This document shows, one piece after another, positions 23,545 through 35,345 of a stretch of DNA of 64,000 nt (the stretch's first letter is position 1; each line of letters starts with the position of its first letter). A model generated the notes under the pieces. It did no database searches. It had not been told where the DNA came from and worked only from the letters and a program-made list of their open reading frames with translations. Made by a program: the position numbers and the translations under genes. Source of the stretch: Flaccisagitta enflata (Eukaryota > Chaetognatha > Sagittoidea > Aphragmophora); contig OZ231127.1 of assembly GCA_965153355.1 (NCBI GenBank), positions 58,838,001 to 58,902,000 on the forward strand, written 5' to 3'.

Positions 23545-24321
23545 TCATGTTAATTGGCGACCTTTTAGCAACAGAAGATTTTTTTCCCTTGATTTTTTTT
23601 CATGGAGTCATGAAAATAGCGCTTTTCTCTGTTTTCACATTCTTTTTAGTTGCAGACACTCAACTCTATAAGAGCCTTTGTCTTTTTGTCCGTCAGTCTG
23701 TCCGTCGGTCCTTCTGTGAACACAAGTCGAGAAGGGTGAAAACTCGCATTTCCGCCCCTGCCCGTCTGCAACAAGTATTGGCCGTGTATCCGGCCTTGTT
23801 CCCCTTTAGTCTGTTTGATGAAGACATATGGGAGTTTAAATGCCAAATTCACGGTATCTCGATGACTCAGTTCAGAGATATGCATTTACAAAGCATTAGG
23901 CACGAAGACCTTTTTTTTTTCTCAAACCCAATTGGTCAGCTAAGTATTGACTTACATATTATTTTCTGCTTGGATATATGGAGAGACAAAAAATATCTTC
24001 TGGGCCAGTGAGATTGTAGCAACTCTTATGCATGTTGAAAGATTTTACGATTTAATGAATTTAAGACTTTTTTTTATTTTGCTTAGTGAATCTGTTACCT
24101 TTCTGTGAACTGTAATCAGGGCTTTTAAACCTAATGATGTGATACAAATTTTGTTCACACCCCATAACTCATGCATAACGCTGAGATTCCCACTAATATA
24201 TATCAAGTTTTGTGAAACTGAATTGTTCAAACTACGACATGGTCTAAAAGGGCATGAAATTCTACGCACACACCTAAAATCTCAAGTGAAACGCATGAAG
24301 TGTTCTTAAGATATATGAGTA
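23545..24321 (+). repeat. Dispersed repeat, copy interrupted by GTCY-core elements
   Basis: GAAGACATATGGGAGT, GTTCACACCCC and TATGAGTATTTTT as in 18960-19445. Insertions at 23643-23800 and from 24322. Confidence 0.5.
23643..23800 (+). mobile_element. GTCY-core element inserted in a dispersed repeat
   Basis: TTTTTAGTTGCAGACACTCA to GTGTATCCGGCCTTGTT. The host repeat is uninterrupted in its copy near 19200. Confidence 0.72.
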
Positions 24322-24385
24322 TTTTTAGTCGCGTGCTACGCGACTCTACACCCCGCTTTGTTGGTCGGTCAGTTGGTCGGTTGGT
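24322..24385 (+). mobile_element. GTCY-core element, left half fused to a minisatellite-core element
   Basis: AGTCGCGTGCTACGCGACT and GGTCGGTCAGTTGGTCGG, then an abrupt switch to GGGGCAGCCGCC. It inserts in a T run that is intact in the copy near 19430. Confidence 0.65.
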
Positions 24386-24389
24386 CCCC

Positions 24390-24790
24390 TTTTGGGGCAG
24401 CCGCCGAGGAAGAAGTCAATGACCTATGCTTTCACACATATGGGGAATTTTCTCCTTCTCCTCCTTCTCTTCCTCCTTCTCCGTCCCCTCCCCCCTCAAA
24501 TCCCAGTCTCGATGCCCAAATTCCAGTCTCAAGGCCCAAATCCCTGTCTTGAGGCCCAAATCCTCTAGCGTAAGGGCCAAAATCCTAGTCTGGAGGCCAA
24601 GATCCCAGCGTTGAGACCCAAATCTCAGCCTTGAGATCCAAACCCCAGCCAAGAGGCCCAATCCCAGGAGGAGAAGGAGGATAAGGAGGAGGAGGAGAAG
24701 GAGGAAATATTTCCCATATGTTCCCCATATGTGTGAAAGCGCAGGTCATCAACCTCAGGCAGTGCCTCTTCCCCTCAACTGGCTGCTCTC
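24390..24790. mobile_element. Minisatellite-core element, family B
   Basis: GATGACCTATGC-type ends: TGCTTTCACACATATGGGG at the left and CCCCATATGTGTGAAAGC at the right, with CTCCTTCTC/GAGAAGGAG inside them and a core of about 20-bp GGCCCAAATCCCAGTCTTGA units. Confidence 0.7.
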
Positions 24791-24856
24791 AGGCAGACAC
24801 ATACCGCTGACCATCTGGCCTTTGCGACTATCACTTTTTGGTGTTTGAGGCTTTTT

Positions 24857-25600
24857 GGGCAGCGCGGCCCGAAGAGACGAAGTCCTGTAGAACACAAGGG
24901 GACTTTAGTTATTCGTCTAGTTCGTTAGTTCGTTAGTTCGTCCCCCCCCTTATCAGGCCCTTCAGGCCTAAGATCTGGCCTCTCAGGCCTCAAATATGGC
25001 ATCTCAGGCCTCTAATCCAGCCTCTCAGGTCTCAAATCCAGCCTCTCAGGCCTCTAATCAAGCCTCTCAGGCCTCTAATCAAACTCTCAGCTCTCAAATC
25101 CAGCCTCTCAGGCCTCACGTCCAACCTCTCAGGCCTCAAATCCAGCCTCTCAGGCCTCAAATCCAACCTCTCTGGCCTCAAATCCAGCCTCTCAGGCCTC
25201 AAATCCAGCCTCTCAGGCCTCAAATCCGGCGTCTCAGGACTCAAACCTGGCCTCTCAGACCTCAAAGATAGGCCTCGCAAGCCTCAGAAGTCAGAAATTC
25301 CCATGCCTCAAAACCTGTCCTCTCATGCCTCAAATTAGGCCTCAAAGTTAGTCCTCTCAAGCTTCCAATTGTTCTCAGGCCTTACATCAGCCTTCTTAGA
25401 CCTCAAATTTCGCTCTTGAAGGCCTTCAGTCAAACCTCTATGTAGCATCTCATCCATGTAAGGCAGGACGAGCAGAAAGTCCCCTGTGTTCTACAGGACT
25501 TCGTCCCCTTCGGGGCAGGCTGCCCTGCTTCCCTCACTCCAACTCACAATCCCTCAAAGCAGGGCAAAGGGTATCGCTGACCATATATTGCCCTTGGGCG
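24857..25600. mobile_element. Minisatellite-core element, family A, longest core
   Basis: CGAAGTCCTGTAGAACACAA at the left and GTGTTCTACAGGACTTCG at the right. The core from 24955 to 25440 has over 20 units of about 21 bp (CTCAGGCCTCAAATCCAGCC). The right flank is GGGTATCGCTGACCATA. Confidence 0.75.
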
Positions 25601-25617
25601 ACATAATGATTTGAAGC

Positions 25618-25710
25618 TTACTGCTCCTGCCCAAATGCCCCAGTGACATTCTCAAGCACTGCTCCTTCCCACCCGCACGCGACTACGGTAGCTGTGTATC
25701 TGGCCTTGTT
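25618..25710 (+). mobile_element. GTCY-core element, right half
   Basis: GCTCCTGCCCAAATGCCCC, CCCACCCGCACGCGACTAC, GTGTATCTGGCCTTGTT. No core or hairpin end; it abuts a minisatellite-core element. Confidence 0.6.
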
Positions 25711-25741
25711 GTAATTTCCTTCCAAAAAATGTAAACAGAAT

Positions 25742-26480
25742 AAAGAAGTCCTGTAGAACACAGGGGGAATCTGTCCGACCGTACACGTGGTCCGTGCGTC
25801 CGTCGTCATGTCCCCCCCCCCCGCCCCATTCTCAGGGCTTTGTCTTCTTTGGAGTGCAAATCCAAGCAAAATGGCCTAAATCCAAGCAAAATGGCAAAAT
25901 CCAAGCAAAATGGCTAAATTCTGGCTAGAAAACCTGAATTTTGGACAGAATTCAATCATTTTAGCCCCTAAGATCTAGATCCTGGTTTCTTATACCCAGA
26001 TTCTGGCCTCTAAAAACCTAATCCTAGCCTCAGAGATCTAGATCTTGTACTGACCCAGATTCAACCTCCAGGACCCCAGGACTGGCCTCAAGGCCCTAAA
26101 TCCTGGCCTCAGGGAGCCGAATCCTGCCCTCAGAGACTCCAACCCTGGCCTCTGAGACCCAGATTCTGCCTCCGGAGACCTAGATCCTGGCCTGCTCCCC
26201 TCTACTTAACCTACAAACTTCTCCAGAAACGAGAGCAGGAGTACCTCTCCCTGCTCTGCCTTTAATCATTTCTCATGATTTTCAATAGAGTTTGGATAAC
26301 AGGGCTTCCTAGACAGAAGGAAGGCTGAGAGAAAGACGGACGGACGGATGGACGGACGGACAGATTCCCCTGTGTTCCTACCTGGTTTCAAGTCCACCTC
26401 AGGCGCTGCCCTGCTCCCCTCAGCCTCGGTCCTCCTACTCCAAGCAGGGCAGGTACCGCTGACCATTTGCTGCCTTTGGG
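25742..26480. mobile_element. Minisatellite-core element, family A, CCTGGCCTC variant
   Basis: AAGTCCTGTAGAACACAGGG at the left; CCCCTGTGTTCCTACCTGG near 26370. Core units like GACCCAGATCCTGGCCTC; flank GGCAGGTACCGCTGACCAT. Confidence 0.66.
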
Positions 26481-26549
26481 CTGCTGTTGTTTTTGTTTTT
26501 GTTTTTTTTAGAAAAGAAGACAAGAAAAGAAGATAGATGAAGGAAAGAC

Positions 26550-26615
26550 AAAAAAGAAGAAGAAGAAGAAGAAGAAGAAGAAGAAGGAAAGAAAGAAAGA
26601 AGAAGAAGAAAAAAA
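26550..26615 (+). repeat. GAA microsatellite
   Basis: (GAA)n then GAAA units. Confidence 0.88.
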
Positions 26616-26754
26616 GAAGATCTAATGAAAGAATGCAGTGCTGTGATTAAAATGTGGCCTGCAATCAACAGGCAACATCTATAGCCAAATTTGTCATGAA
26701 AATAAAGGTGTAGAAAGAAGAAAGAGAAAAAACAGGTCTATGGGCAATATGGTG

Positions 26755-27215
26755 CTTGATACCCGTTGCCCTGCTTTGCCTGATTGTGAATTGGAGTGAA
26801 GGGAAGCAGGGCAGCGGCCCCGAGAGAGACGATGTCACTGAACACAGTGGGACTTTTGTTTGTCGATCCGTCTCCCCAGGCCCTCTCAGGCCTGAAATCT
26901 GCCCTCTCCAGGCCCCTAAAATCTGCCTCTCAGGTTGGGGAGGAAACATAGGCCTGGAGGGGCCTGGGCAGATTTCAGACCTGAGAGGGCAAAATTCCAG
27001 GCCTGAGAGGGCAGATTCAATGCACCTGAGGTGCAATTTTCAGGCACAGGAGGCAGATTCAAGGCTGAAAATGCATATTTCAGGTCTGGGAGGGTAAATT
27101 TCAGTCTAGAGGGCAGATTTCCAGGCCTGAGAGGGCCTGGGGCCTGAGGCAGACGCACGAACGGGCGACAGTCCCTATAATTCACCCCAAGACATCGTCT
27201 CCTTTGGGGCCGCTG
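26755..27215. mobile_element. Minisatellite-core element, family A, with inverted core halves
   Basis: AGGGCAGCGGCCCCGAGAG and the complement near 27210. The first core half reads AGGCCTGAAATCTGCCCTC and the second is its complement, so the core itself is palindromic. Confidence 0.66.
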
Positions 27216-27221
27216 CCAAAA

Positions 27222-27250
27222 AAAAAAAGAAAAAAAGGAAGGAAGGAGGA

Positions 27251-27301
<51 letters not shown>

Positions 27302-27310
27302 GAAGAATGA
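27222..27310 (+). repeat. GAAA microsatellite
   Basis: A-run then (GAAA)n. Confidence 0.9.
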
Positions 27311-27734
27311 AAGAAGGAAATCTACAAAAAATTTCGTAATTGGTCAAAAATGCATCGTGTTGCAATGGCTGCTTTAAAGTTGCTGTATATGGCTGTTTGC
27401 AAAACATTGATATTTTGAACTTTTTTGGTCTTTGTATTTAATTTCATTCAAAACTACTCCTGCCCAATGATCAATATAGTGTAAACACATCTGCCCCTAC
27501 GTATTTGCACCAATATAGACCCTTACTGGTCGATCTTACTTCATCTAATGGTTAAATTTTGAAAATAAGGGAAATTTCATATTTTGTCATTATAACCTAA
27601 TTTGCATAAAGATTTGACCCTGCTAACAAATTCCAGTGGTGAATTCATATATAGTAAAGTATTACCTTCACAATGATGTATAGATATGGTATATTTATTT
27701 GGTTTTGAAAATGGCTTATTTTACTCAGGCCCTG

Positions 27735-28228
27735 CCTGGGAGTCCGCGAATCGTGCCAACAACAAAATATCATTGAGTGGATAAAATATCCAGTTAATGA
27801 GTGAACCTTTTTTGAGCAAATATGAAAGAGATTTCTTTGCCATAAATGGATTGGACTTGACACTATGTTTATGATCCTTAAACCATAAATAATACTTATC
27901 TGGCTGTCCATGAACTATGAAATTTTATCTTTTGATGAATGGTTTTGTTTCATTGAGTAGATAAATGTTACACTTGATGAACAAAACTGAAGACCATACA
28001 CATTGGGTATGAAGATATTTTGTCATAAATGAAGTTTATCGCAAAACTGTTGGTGGAGTGGATTTTTTAGCTGTTCATGAACGCGCTTTTTATGGCCCTC
28101 CCTGAACAAAATCGTTGGCCAAAGGTCTCTTTCATTGTGTTCATCAACACCTGTATGGCATTGTTGCTGAACAGGCGCTCATTCCCCATTGCTGCACGCA
28201 CCCAAATTCGCTGGCGGACTACCTGATA
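27735..28228 (-). mobile_element. Inverted-end DNA element rich in GTTCATGAAC, copy 2
   Basis: Ends CAAATTCGCTGGCGGACT on the right and GAGTCCGCGAATC on the left. The interior GGCCCTCCCTGAACAAAATC matches the complement of copy 1 at about 18400. Diverged, no coding frame. Confidence 0.58.
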
Positions 28229-28474
28229 ATAAAGTAAATTTAAAGTGCATTTTATAAAGTGAAAACTATCAAATATTGGGTAATTGGGGGAAAAATATTA
28301 CTCAATTTCTTGTTTGAAATTTTCATTACTCAATCAAGTTACTAGTCTATTTTGGGAGAACAAATTTCCCACCAATCCCTCTCCGGAAAATATTATTACT
28401 AAGTGTATCATGTTTGCAATTGCGAGATAAACTTTGAACACTTCATTTGCCATAATTCCTCAATTCAGTAAGTA

Positions 28475-28640
28475 CAGTTAGACCCCGCAGTAACAGATGT
28501 CAAGAGACCAACATATCTTATCTATTTTAGAAAAATTTCCAATATTGCCGTTATAGATATCAAATAAAACAACATGTTTCCACATTTGTTATTGGCGGAT
28601 ATCCATTACTCTCGGATCCGTAATAGCGGGGTGTAACTGC
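28475..28640. mobile_element. 166-bp pogo/Tigger-like MITE, older copy
   Basis: Ends CAGTTAGACCCCGC and GCGGGGTGTAACTG. TA precedes it, but CT follows, so the duplication has decayed. Same family as the copy at 38482. Confidence 0.72.
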
Positions 28641-29036
28641 TTGCAGAAATGAGGATGCACGCTGAAGTGTGGAAATAAGTAGTTGCATCCATTTTGATCA
28701 CGTCGTCGCATCTCTATTGGAGGGTTTGTACATTTATGTGTCACTCGGTCGTTCCATCCGGCTGTCCCTCCGTCTATTCGTCCATCCATCCATCCATCCT
28801 TCTTTCCGTCTCTCCATCCATCCGTTTGTCATTTTCCCGATTTTTCCACTGACTGACCTTATGCTAAGAGTTAATGACTCTGATCAATCACATTCGAATC
28901 AAGCTTAATCAGGGAATGCTTAAGGATTTTATGCTTAGTAATTCTGAGATCATACTCCAGCATTATTGAGAATTGGTCAAGAGTGCTGAATAATAAGAAT
29001 CGTAAATATTCGCCTTTCGGGCTATAACATCAACAA

Positions 29037-29041
29037 CACAT

Positions 29042-29091
<50 letters not shown>

Positions 29092-29106
29092 CTACAACAA
29101 CAACAA
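29037..29106 (+). repeat. CAA microsatellite
   Basis: (CAA)n with one ACT interruption. Confidence 0.92.
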
Positions 29107-29510
29107 AGTCCTGTATAACAGAGGAAAGGGGGGGGAGAGGGGAGGGGGAAGGGGGGGGTGGATGGGGTTCCATCCCCAGAATCAATCCCATGAGATCAAT
29201 GGCAAGACTCAGATCCTGGCCTCCCAGATCCAGATTTCTGCCTCAGAGGTTCATACTCTCTTTAAGACCCTGATCCTAGCCTCCTAGGCATGCTAAGATC
29301 CCGGCCTTTAATACCCAGAACCCTATCTCTTGGATCCAGATCCCGGCCTGTAGGATCTTGATTCAGGCTTCACAGTCCCAGATGCTGACCTACTAAACGC
29401 AGACTCAGAGCTTGATTTCTCAGTCCCTGCCTTTAAACCCTGGTCTTTAAAACTAAAAATTTTGATGGACAGAAAGAGAGTTTTTCCTGACATTGTCCCC
29501 TTTGGGACCA
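29105..29510. mobile_element. Minisatellite-core element, family A, degenerate
   Basis: AAGTCCTGTATAACAGAGG, units like GATCCCGGCCTNTAGG, and a worn right end ACATTGTCCCCTTTGGGAC. Confidence 0.5.
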
Positions 29511-29714
29511 CAAACCGGCTCCCATTTAGTGCCTTCGAGCTGCTATTTTAATTGTTATCAAAGAATAACGCAATACGGGTCTTCTGCGTCGGGGAGGGAG
29601 GGACGGGGGTTTGTTACTGTTGTTTCTGGGCTCCAACAGGAATTCAATGTGCCACTAGCTTTAATCTTTCCACTTCACTTATAATGTAATGTAAGGAGAG
29701 GCTATGAATATGTG

Positions 29715-30140
29715 CCCACACATTTGGCGAAATCATCGTGTGTTGGTAGGAGAGGGGTTAGTTAGTTATTGACGGAGTTGGCTATAGTCGGGTGTTGGTG
29801 AGTGGGTGTGCTATCGTCAGGTGCCCGTGGGAGGTGGGTGCGTCAGTTGGTGAGAAAATGTGCTATCGTTGGGTGTTGGTGGGAGCAGGGTGCGTCGGAT
29901 GGGGATGTTGTGTGTTATCATCGGATGTTGGTAGGAGAGGGGTATATTTGTTGAAGTGAGCTACTGTCGGGTGCTGATGGCAGGAGGGTGTGTCAGTAGG
30001 TGAGGGAGTGTGCTATTGTCGGGTGTTGGTAGGAGAGGGGTCCATTTGTGGGTGTGGGAGTGTGCTACCATCGGATGTTGGCAGGAGAAGGGTGCTTTAG
30101 TCGGTTAGTCGGTTGATTAGTTGGGTGCGGGAGTGTGCTA
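29715..30140 (+). repeat. Minisatellite of about 55-60 bp units, GTGTGCTATCGTCGGGTG
   Basis: About seven imperfect units with GGGTGTTGGTGGGAGNGG and GTGCGTCAGTTGGTGAG. Confidence 0.7.
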
Positions 30141-30336
30141 TCGTGTCTGTTTTTAAGTCGAGGAAAATACACAATGCAGCCGCCCACATGCGACGCAGAA
30201 ACTCGTTACAACACGTTTCTAACGACGGCAGTGCAACAATAAAAATTGATTATGAAAGCAGGAGGAAAGTGGCATTATGAAAAAAAAAAACAGAAGAAGA
30301 AGGACAGAAGACGAGGAGAGTAGTGGAAAAGTAGAT

Positions 30337-30385
30337 GAAAGAAAGAAAGAAAGAAAGAAAGAAAGAAGAAAGAAAGAAGAAAGAA

Positions 30386-30456
<71 letters not shown>
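30337..30456 (+). repeat. GAAA/GA microsatellite
   Basis: (GAAA)n followed by (GA)n. Confidence 0.9.
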
Positions 30457-30459
<3 letters not shown>

Positions 30460-30544
30460 ATAACAATTTTCTCACTTTGTTCTTTTTACTCGTTGTCCTT
30501 GAGACATGACTCAAAGAGAGAGGGGGAAGCCACGGTGTAGGAAA

Positions 30545-30835
30545 TAGGCGTAGGCGTACGAGAAGAGAGAAGGCATGTTTGTACTGACGATCAAAAACGC
30601 GTTTCTTCCTGTGAAAGGCGATCACAGCGTGAACACATACTTACAAATTTCAGCTGGCCCATGAGGGAGTGAGCAAAGTGAGTGAGTGAGCCCGTCAACA
30701 GAGCAAGCAAGCAAAGAAAGCAGAGTGAAGCGAAACACTGTGAAGCGAGTGAGCGAAGTGAGCGATGCGAGCGAATGAACGTAGCGATTGGCCCGTTAAA
30801 AACAGATTGTCTCTGACTAGAAACGCCCCCTGAGT
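30545..30835 (+). repeat. Dispersed element with AGTGAGCGAGC core, copy 2
   Basis: GTGAACACATACTTACAAAT flank, GAGTGAGCAAAGTGAGTGAG core, then CCGTTAAAAACAGATTGTC. Same order of parts as the copy at 23035. Confidence 0.55.
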
Positions 30836-31394
30836 CAGCTTTATTTTCTTTTTCGATAAATTTGCTGATTCGTCCATATAGTCTTGTTTTTTCAAGTCCC
30901 TCCCCTTAAGCGTATGTAAACATCAAACACATCATTTACTATTTATTGTCATGACACTCACTTAATACTGCAATGAACGGAAGAAGAGGGAAACATAGTT
31001 AAGGGAAACATAGTTAAGATAAGTCGAGGAAGGGAGGGGGGGGGTCCAACGCTATGGGGCTGTGAGCCATGGGCATAGATTATGATAGATATATCACCGC
31101 TCACAGTTTAGGTATGCGCGAAGAATGATCATGATATGCATGATATGATATGACATGATATACATGATGATACATGATGATACAGTATGATCCATCTCGA
31201 CTGTCACATTTTATGACAGCATCGCTCAAAAAGTTGAAGAGGTAATCTAATTCTGATAGGTTTTAAATATGAAATATTTTACTGTAGTTTATGGAATGAA
31301 TTAGAAAAAATTGAAATTGGTTACTGTTATACAAAAAAAAAAAAAAAGATCGTTTTTTGCATAATTTGCTAAAAAGTCTATCATGTGTAATAGT

Positions 31395-31905
31395 CGCAAA
31401 AGCGTAAGATGGTCAGCGGTACCCATGCCCTGCCTGAGTCGATTGTTATTAAAGTTGAGGGGCGGAGCAGGGCAGCGGCCCCAAAGGGGTCGATGACCTA
31501 TGCTTTCACACATATGGGGAATTTTCTCCTTCTCCTTCTAGCGATTGGGATTTGGGCCTTTGGGTTGGGATTTAGACCTTACGGCTGGGACCCAGATTTG
31601 GATCTAGAGGCTGAGATTTGGGCCCTGAGGCTGGGATTTGGGCCTCAACTACGGGATTTTGGGCCTCAAGGATGCAATTTGGGCCTTGATGCTGGGATTT
31701 GGGCAACGAGGCTGGTACTTTGGCCCCGTGGATGGGATTTTGGCCTCATGAATGGGATTTGGGCCTCAAGACTGGGATTTGGACTTCAAAGCTAGGACTT
31801 GAGTCGGGGGGGGGGGGGCATGGAGAAGAAGGAGAAGGAGAAGGAGAAAATTCCCCATATGTGTGAAAGCATAGGTCATCAACCCCCTCGGGGCCGCTGC
31901 CCAAA
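31395..31905. mobile_element. Minisatellite-core element, family B, well preserved
   Basis: Ends GGCAGCGGCCCCAAAGGGGT plus CGATGACCTATGC, and their complements at 31870-31903. Core of about 12 units like GGGATTTGGGCCTCAAGGCT. Outer flank ATGGTCAGCGGTACCCATG. Confidence 0.74.
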
Positions 31906-32905
31906 AAGTATCGAAATTTGGTAGAAAAGTCTGGGAAAAAGTTTGTCATAAAATGCCAAGCAATTACTTTATCTCTTTTACTTTTTGAGCAACGCTGTCA
32001 TGAAATGTTACTGTCGAGATGGATCAGGCTGTATGATATGCGCGATAAATGATTATTCTGTAAGAATAAGTTAGTGTTTGCTTCTTCTTGTGAATCTGTT
32101 GTTAGGCAGCTTTTTAAACTTCAAAATCAAACGTTTGAACCTCTTTTGGCCCCTATCCAAAAAATCCCGACAAAGCAAAGTGATACGGACAGACCGACGG
32201 ACGGGCCAATAAATACATGGACGGATGGAGCAATTGATGGACTCATAGAGTCCATGATATAAACAAACAGCTATTTACAATTACAGCAGTTACTGCCACG
32301 GGGGCTTTAAGAATAGTGATCAGCGTAAAAGAGTCGGAGCAAAAGTAGGCAACGTGACACATCTGGACCGAGGAACATTGACAGCGATGGAAAATAAGTC
32401 AGGTCGGACATTTATGACATATCAGTCAGATGAAGGCGAGAAGACAACGCATAATCAAGAATGGACCTAATGATAATAATGACATGTCATGTCAATCAAA
32501 CTTGGCGTTATATTGGCCTTGTTTATGACGTTGATGTGCAGATGTCTGAACACCAGAAAAAAAAAGCGCCTTTGTATGGTAATCGCTTCATTATTGGAAT
32601 TATCGAACACATGGATCTGTTTCCGATAGTATTGGTATCTAGACCTACTTTCTTGATTAAAAGTTTATCTGCAAGATGAGAATTGGTCAATATTTCAAAA
32701 GCGAGAAAAGCGTAAAAGGCATACATCATTTTTGTTTAGTAATACAGTGGGATAAAAGTTTCTGTATCCAATGAAAAATTTATCCTACTTTCCAGATAAA
32801 AAACAATTTTTGTCACATTTTTTAAATTTGAACTAATTCTAATTGTGCAGATATTCTTTTGATCACGATGATGATTTTCATTAATTTCTTTTAACTTTCT
32901 TTCGC
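31905..32905. other. No gene recognised
   Basis: AT-rich, no coding exon or clear repeat. A worn GACAGACCGACGGACGG near 32190 may be an old GTCY core. Confidence 0.45.
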
Positions 32906-32909
32906 GTTA

Positions 32910-33400
32910 TTACAGTGGTTATAAGCCACTGCACTGTTTATGAGGGTGCAGAGGTCGATTCGCCGATTGGTCAATTCTTTGGACCCTACGTAGTATTTTT
33001 GCATCATCACCCCTGCCTAACCGAAAGAATGAGTGAATGAATGAACGAATCAATTAATCAATTGATTAATGAATGGTTGAACGAACGAAAGAATGATTAG
33101 ATGAATGAATGAATGAATGAATGAATGAATGAATGAATGAATGAATGAATGAATAAATGAATGAATGAATGAATGAATGAATGAATGAATAAATGAATGA
33201 ATAAATGAATGAATGATTGAATGAATGAATCAATGAATGAATGAATGAATGAATGAATGAATGAATGAATGAATGAATGAATGAATGAATGAATGAATGA
33301 ATATATGAATGAATGAATGAATGAATGAATGAATGAATGAATGAATGAATGAATGAATGAATGAATGAATGAATGAATGAATGAATGATTGATTGAAGGC
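32910..33400 (+). repeat. Possible tRNA-like SINE head with long TGAA tail
   Basis: CAGTGGTTATAAGCCACTGC and GAGGTCGATTCGCC resemble pol III box A and box B, followed after about 50 bp by (TGAA)n at 33035-33390. The arms do not fold into a canonical cloverleaf, so the SINE call is tentative. The microsatellite itself is certain. Confidence 0.45.
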
Positions 33401-33614
33401 GGACGTTTTACAAAATGGGGGATCAAAGAGCCCATGAAAAGGCATGGCAAACAAGGCTAGCTCCAAATCGATGTGCGTGGTCGCACGTGACACATTGAAT
33501 TTGTTTTTTCCCCACGCTTCCAGCCCTCCACCTGCCTGGAAAAAATTGTAAAAAAAATAATTCTGTCTTCCGAAATCCAGTGGCCAAAGTAGTTCATTAT
33601 CTACAATGGAAAGA

Positions 33615-33843
33615 AACAAGGCCGGATACACGGCTAACCTAGTCGCGTGCGGGTGGGCAGGAGCAGTGCTGTAGAAGGTCACTAGGGCATCTGGGCAGGA
33701 GCCGTATGCTCAAAAAGCTCAAAAACGCCAAAAAAAGTAAAAGAGGGACTGACGGACCGACCAACCAACCGACCAGCCAACCGACCGACCGACCAACCAA
33801 CCGACATCGCGGGGTGTAGACTCGCGTAGCACACGACTAAAAA
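33615..33843 (-). mobile_element. GTCY-core element, full copy
   Basis: AACAAGGCCGGATACACGG, CCGACCGACCGACCAACC core, GCGTAGCACACGACTAAAA hairpin end. Confidence 0.75.
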
Positions 33844-33915
33844 CGGCAAAAGGCGATAAAAAATTCAGGACAAACGATGATTTAGATCATAACTAGTGAC
33901 GCGGGGTCACAATAT

Positions 33916-34088
33916 CATTGCAGACGGGTGGGCAGGGGCATTCAACCCCCATTCACAACCTAACCCCATCAACACTCACAAACATACACAGAAAGCATTG
34001 AAAAGGCTTATTTTCCCACTTTTCGACTTGATCATTGCAGACCGACGAACCAACGGATGAGCAAAGGGTTGCGTGTCCGCAACTAGAA
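33916..34088 (-). mobile_element. GTCY-core element, degenerate copy
   Basis: GCAGACGGGTGGGCAGGGGC at the left and TTGCGTGTCCGCAACTAG at the right. The core is reduced to one GACCGACGAACC, and the AACAAGGCC end is missing. Confidence 0.55.
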
Positions 34089-34101
34089 ATGTAAAAGGGC
34101 G

Positions 34102-34440
34102 TGAATGAATGAATGAATGAATGAATGAATGAATAAATGAATGACTGAACGAATAAATGAATGAATGAATGAATGAATGAATGAATGAATGAATAAATGA
34201 ATGAATGAATGAATGAATGAATGAATGAATGAATGAATGAACAGCTACTTCTCCTGTCAACAAGATCATTGCCAAATTGAAAATATCCTCAGGTGAATGA
34301 ATGAATGAATGAATGAATGAATGAATGAATGAGTCAATGAATTAATGAACGGCTGAACGAATGAGAATGAGATAGAATGAATGAATGAATGAATGAATGA
34401 ATGAATGAATTAATGAATGAATGAATGAATTTATTAATGA
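34102..34440 (+). repeat. Two TGAA microsatellite arrays
   Basis: (TGAA)n 34102-34242 and 34293-34440, separated by 50 bp of unique sequence. Confidence 0.9.
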
Positions 34441-34646
34441 ATGAAACGATTCCTCAACTTATTTGCCCAGGGGCCTGTTGAATTACCCAGAACCCCTAAA
34501 CTGGATAAATTTGTAATGTTCACCGCCAGCTGCCTTCTTTCTAAACAAGGCCAGAAACACCGAATCTGGCCTGTACATAGGGTTGAATATGAATTGCGCG
34601 TCAACAGGCTGACACACGAACACAGAGAAATGCACACACAGGCAGG

Positions 34647-34895
<249 letters not shown>

Positions 34896-35154
34896 ACACA
34901 GAGCAAAGTGTGACAGATAGGACCAGAGGATCGACGGAAAGACCAACTCGCCAACAAAGCGACTTGTTAAACTGGCGCGTGCGCGTTAAAAAACGAGATA
35001 GAGAGTTTCCTTTTGGTCTCGAAAAAAGAGTTGGATCTTGTTCTCCAAAATTTACAAAATAAACACAGTCCTTTTTTTTTTTTTTTTTTTTTTTGCTTAG
35101 TTTTGAAGTGGAACTGGAAAGAGGGTTTCCGCGGAAAATCACTTTGGCCTGTCC

Positions 35155-35345
35155 CATTCATCCTCATTTGGGACGACCCTATTGAAAAGGAGGGGCATAC
35201 GGGGGGCAAGGGGGAAGGGGTTCATTTGGGATGACCCTATGGGACGACCCTATTGAAAAGTAGGGGCATACGGGTGGCAAAGGGGGAAGGGGTTCATTTG
35301 GGACGACCCTATTTAAAAGGAGGGGCATACGGGGGGGGAGGGAGA
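35155..35345 (+). repeat. Tandem repeat GGGACGACCCTATTGAAAAG, first block
   Basis: Three units of about 60 bp ending GGGGCATACGGGGGGC. The same unit recurs in the same orientation at 36770. Confidence 0.75.
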
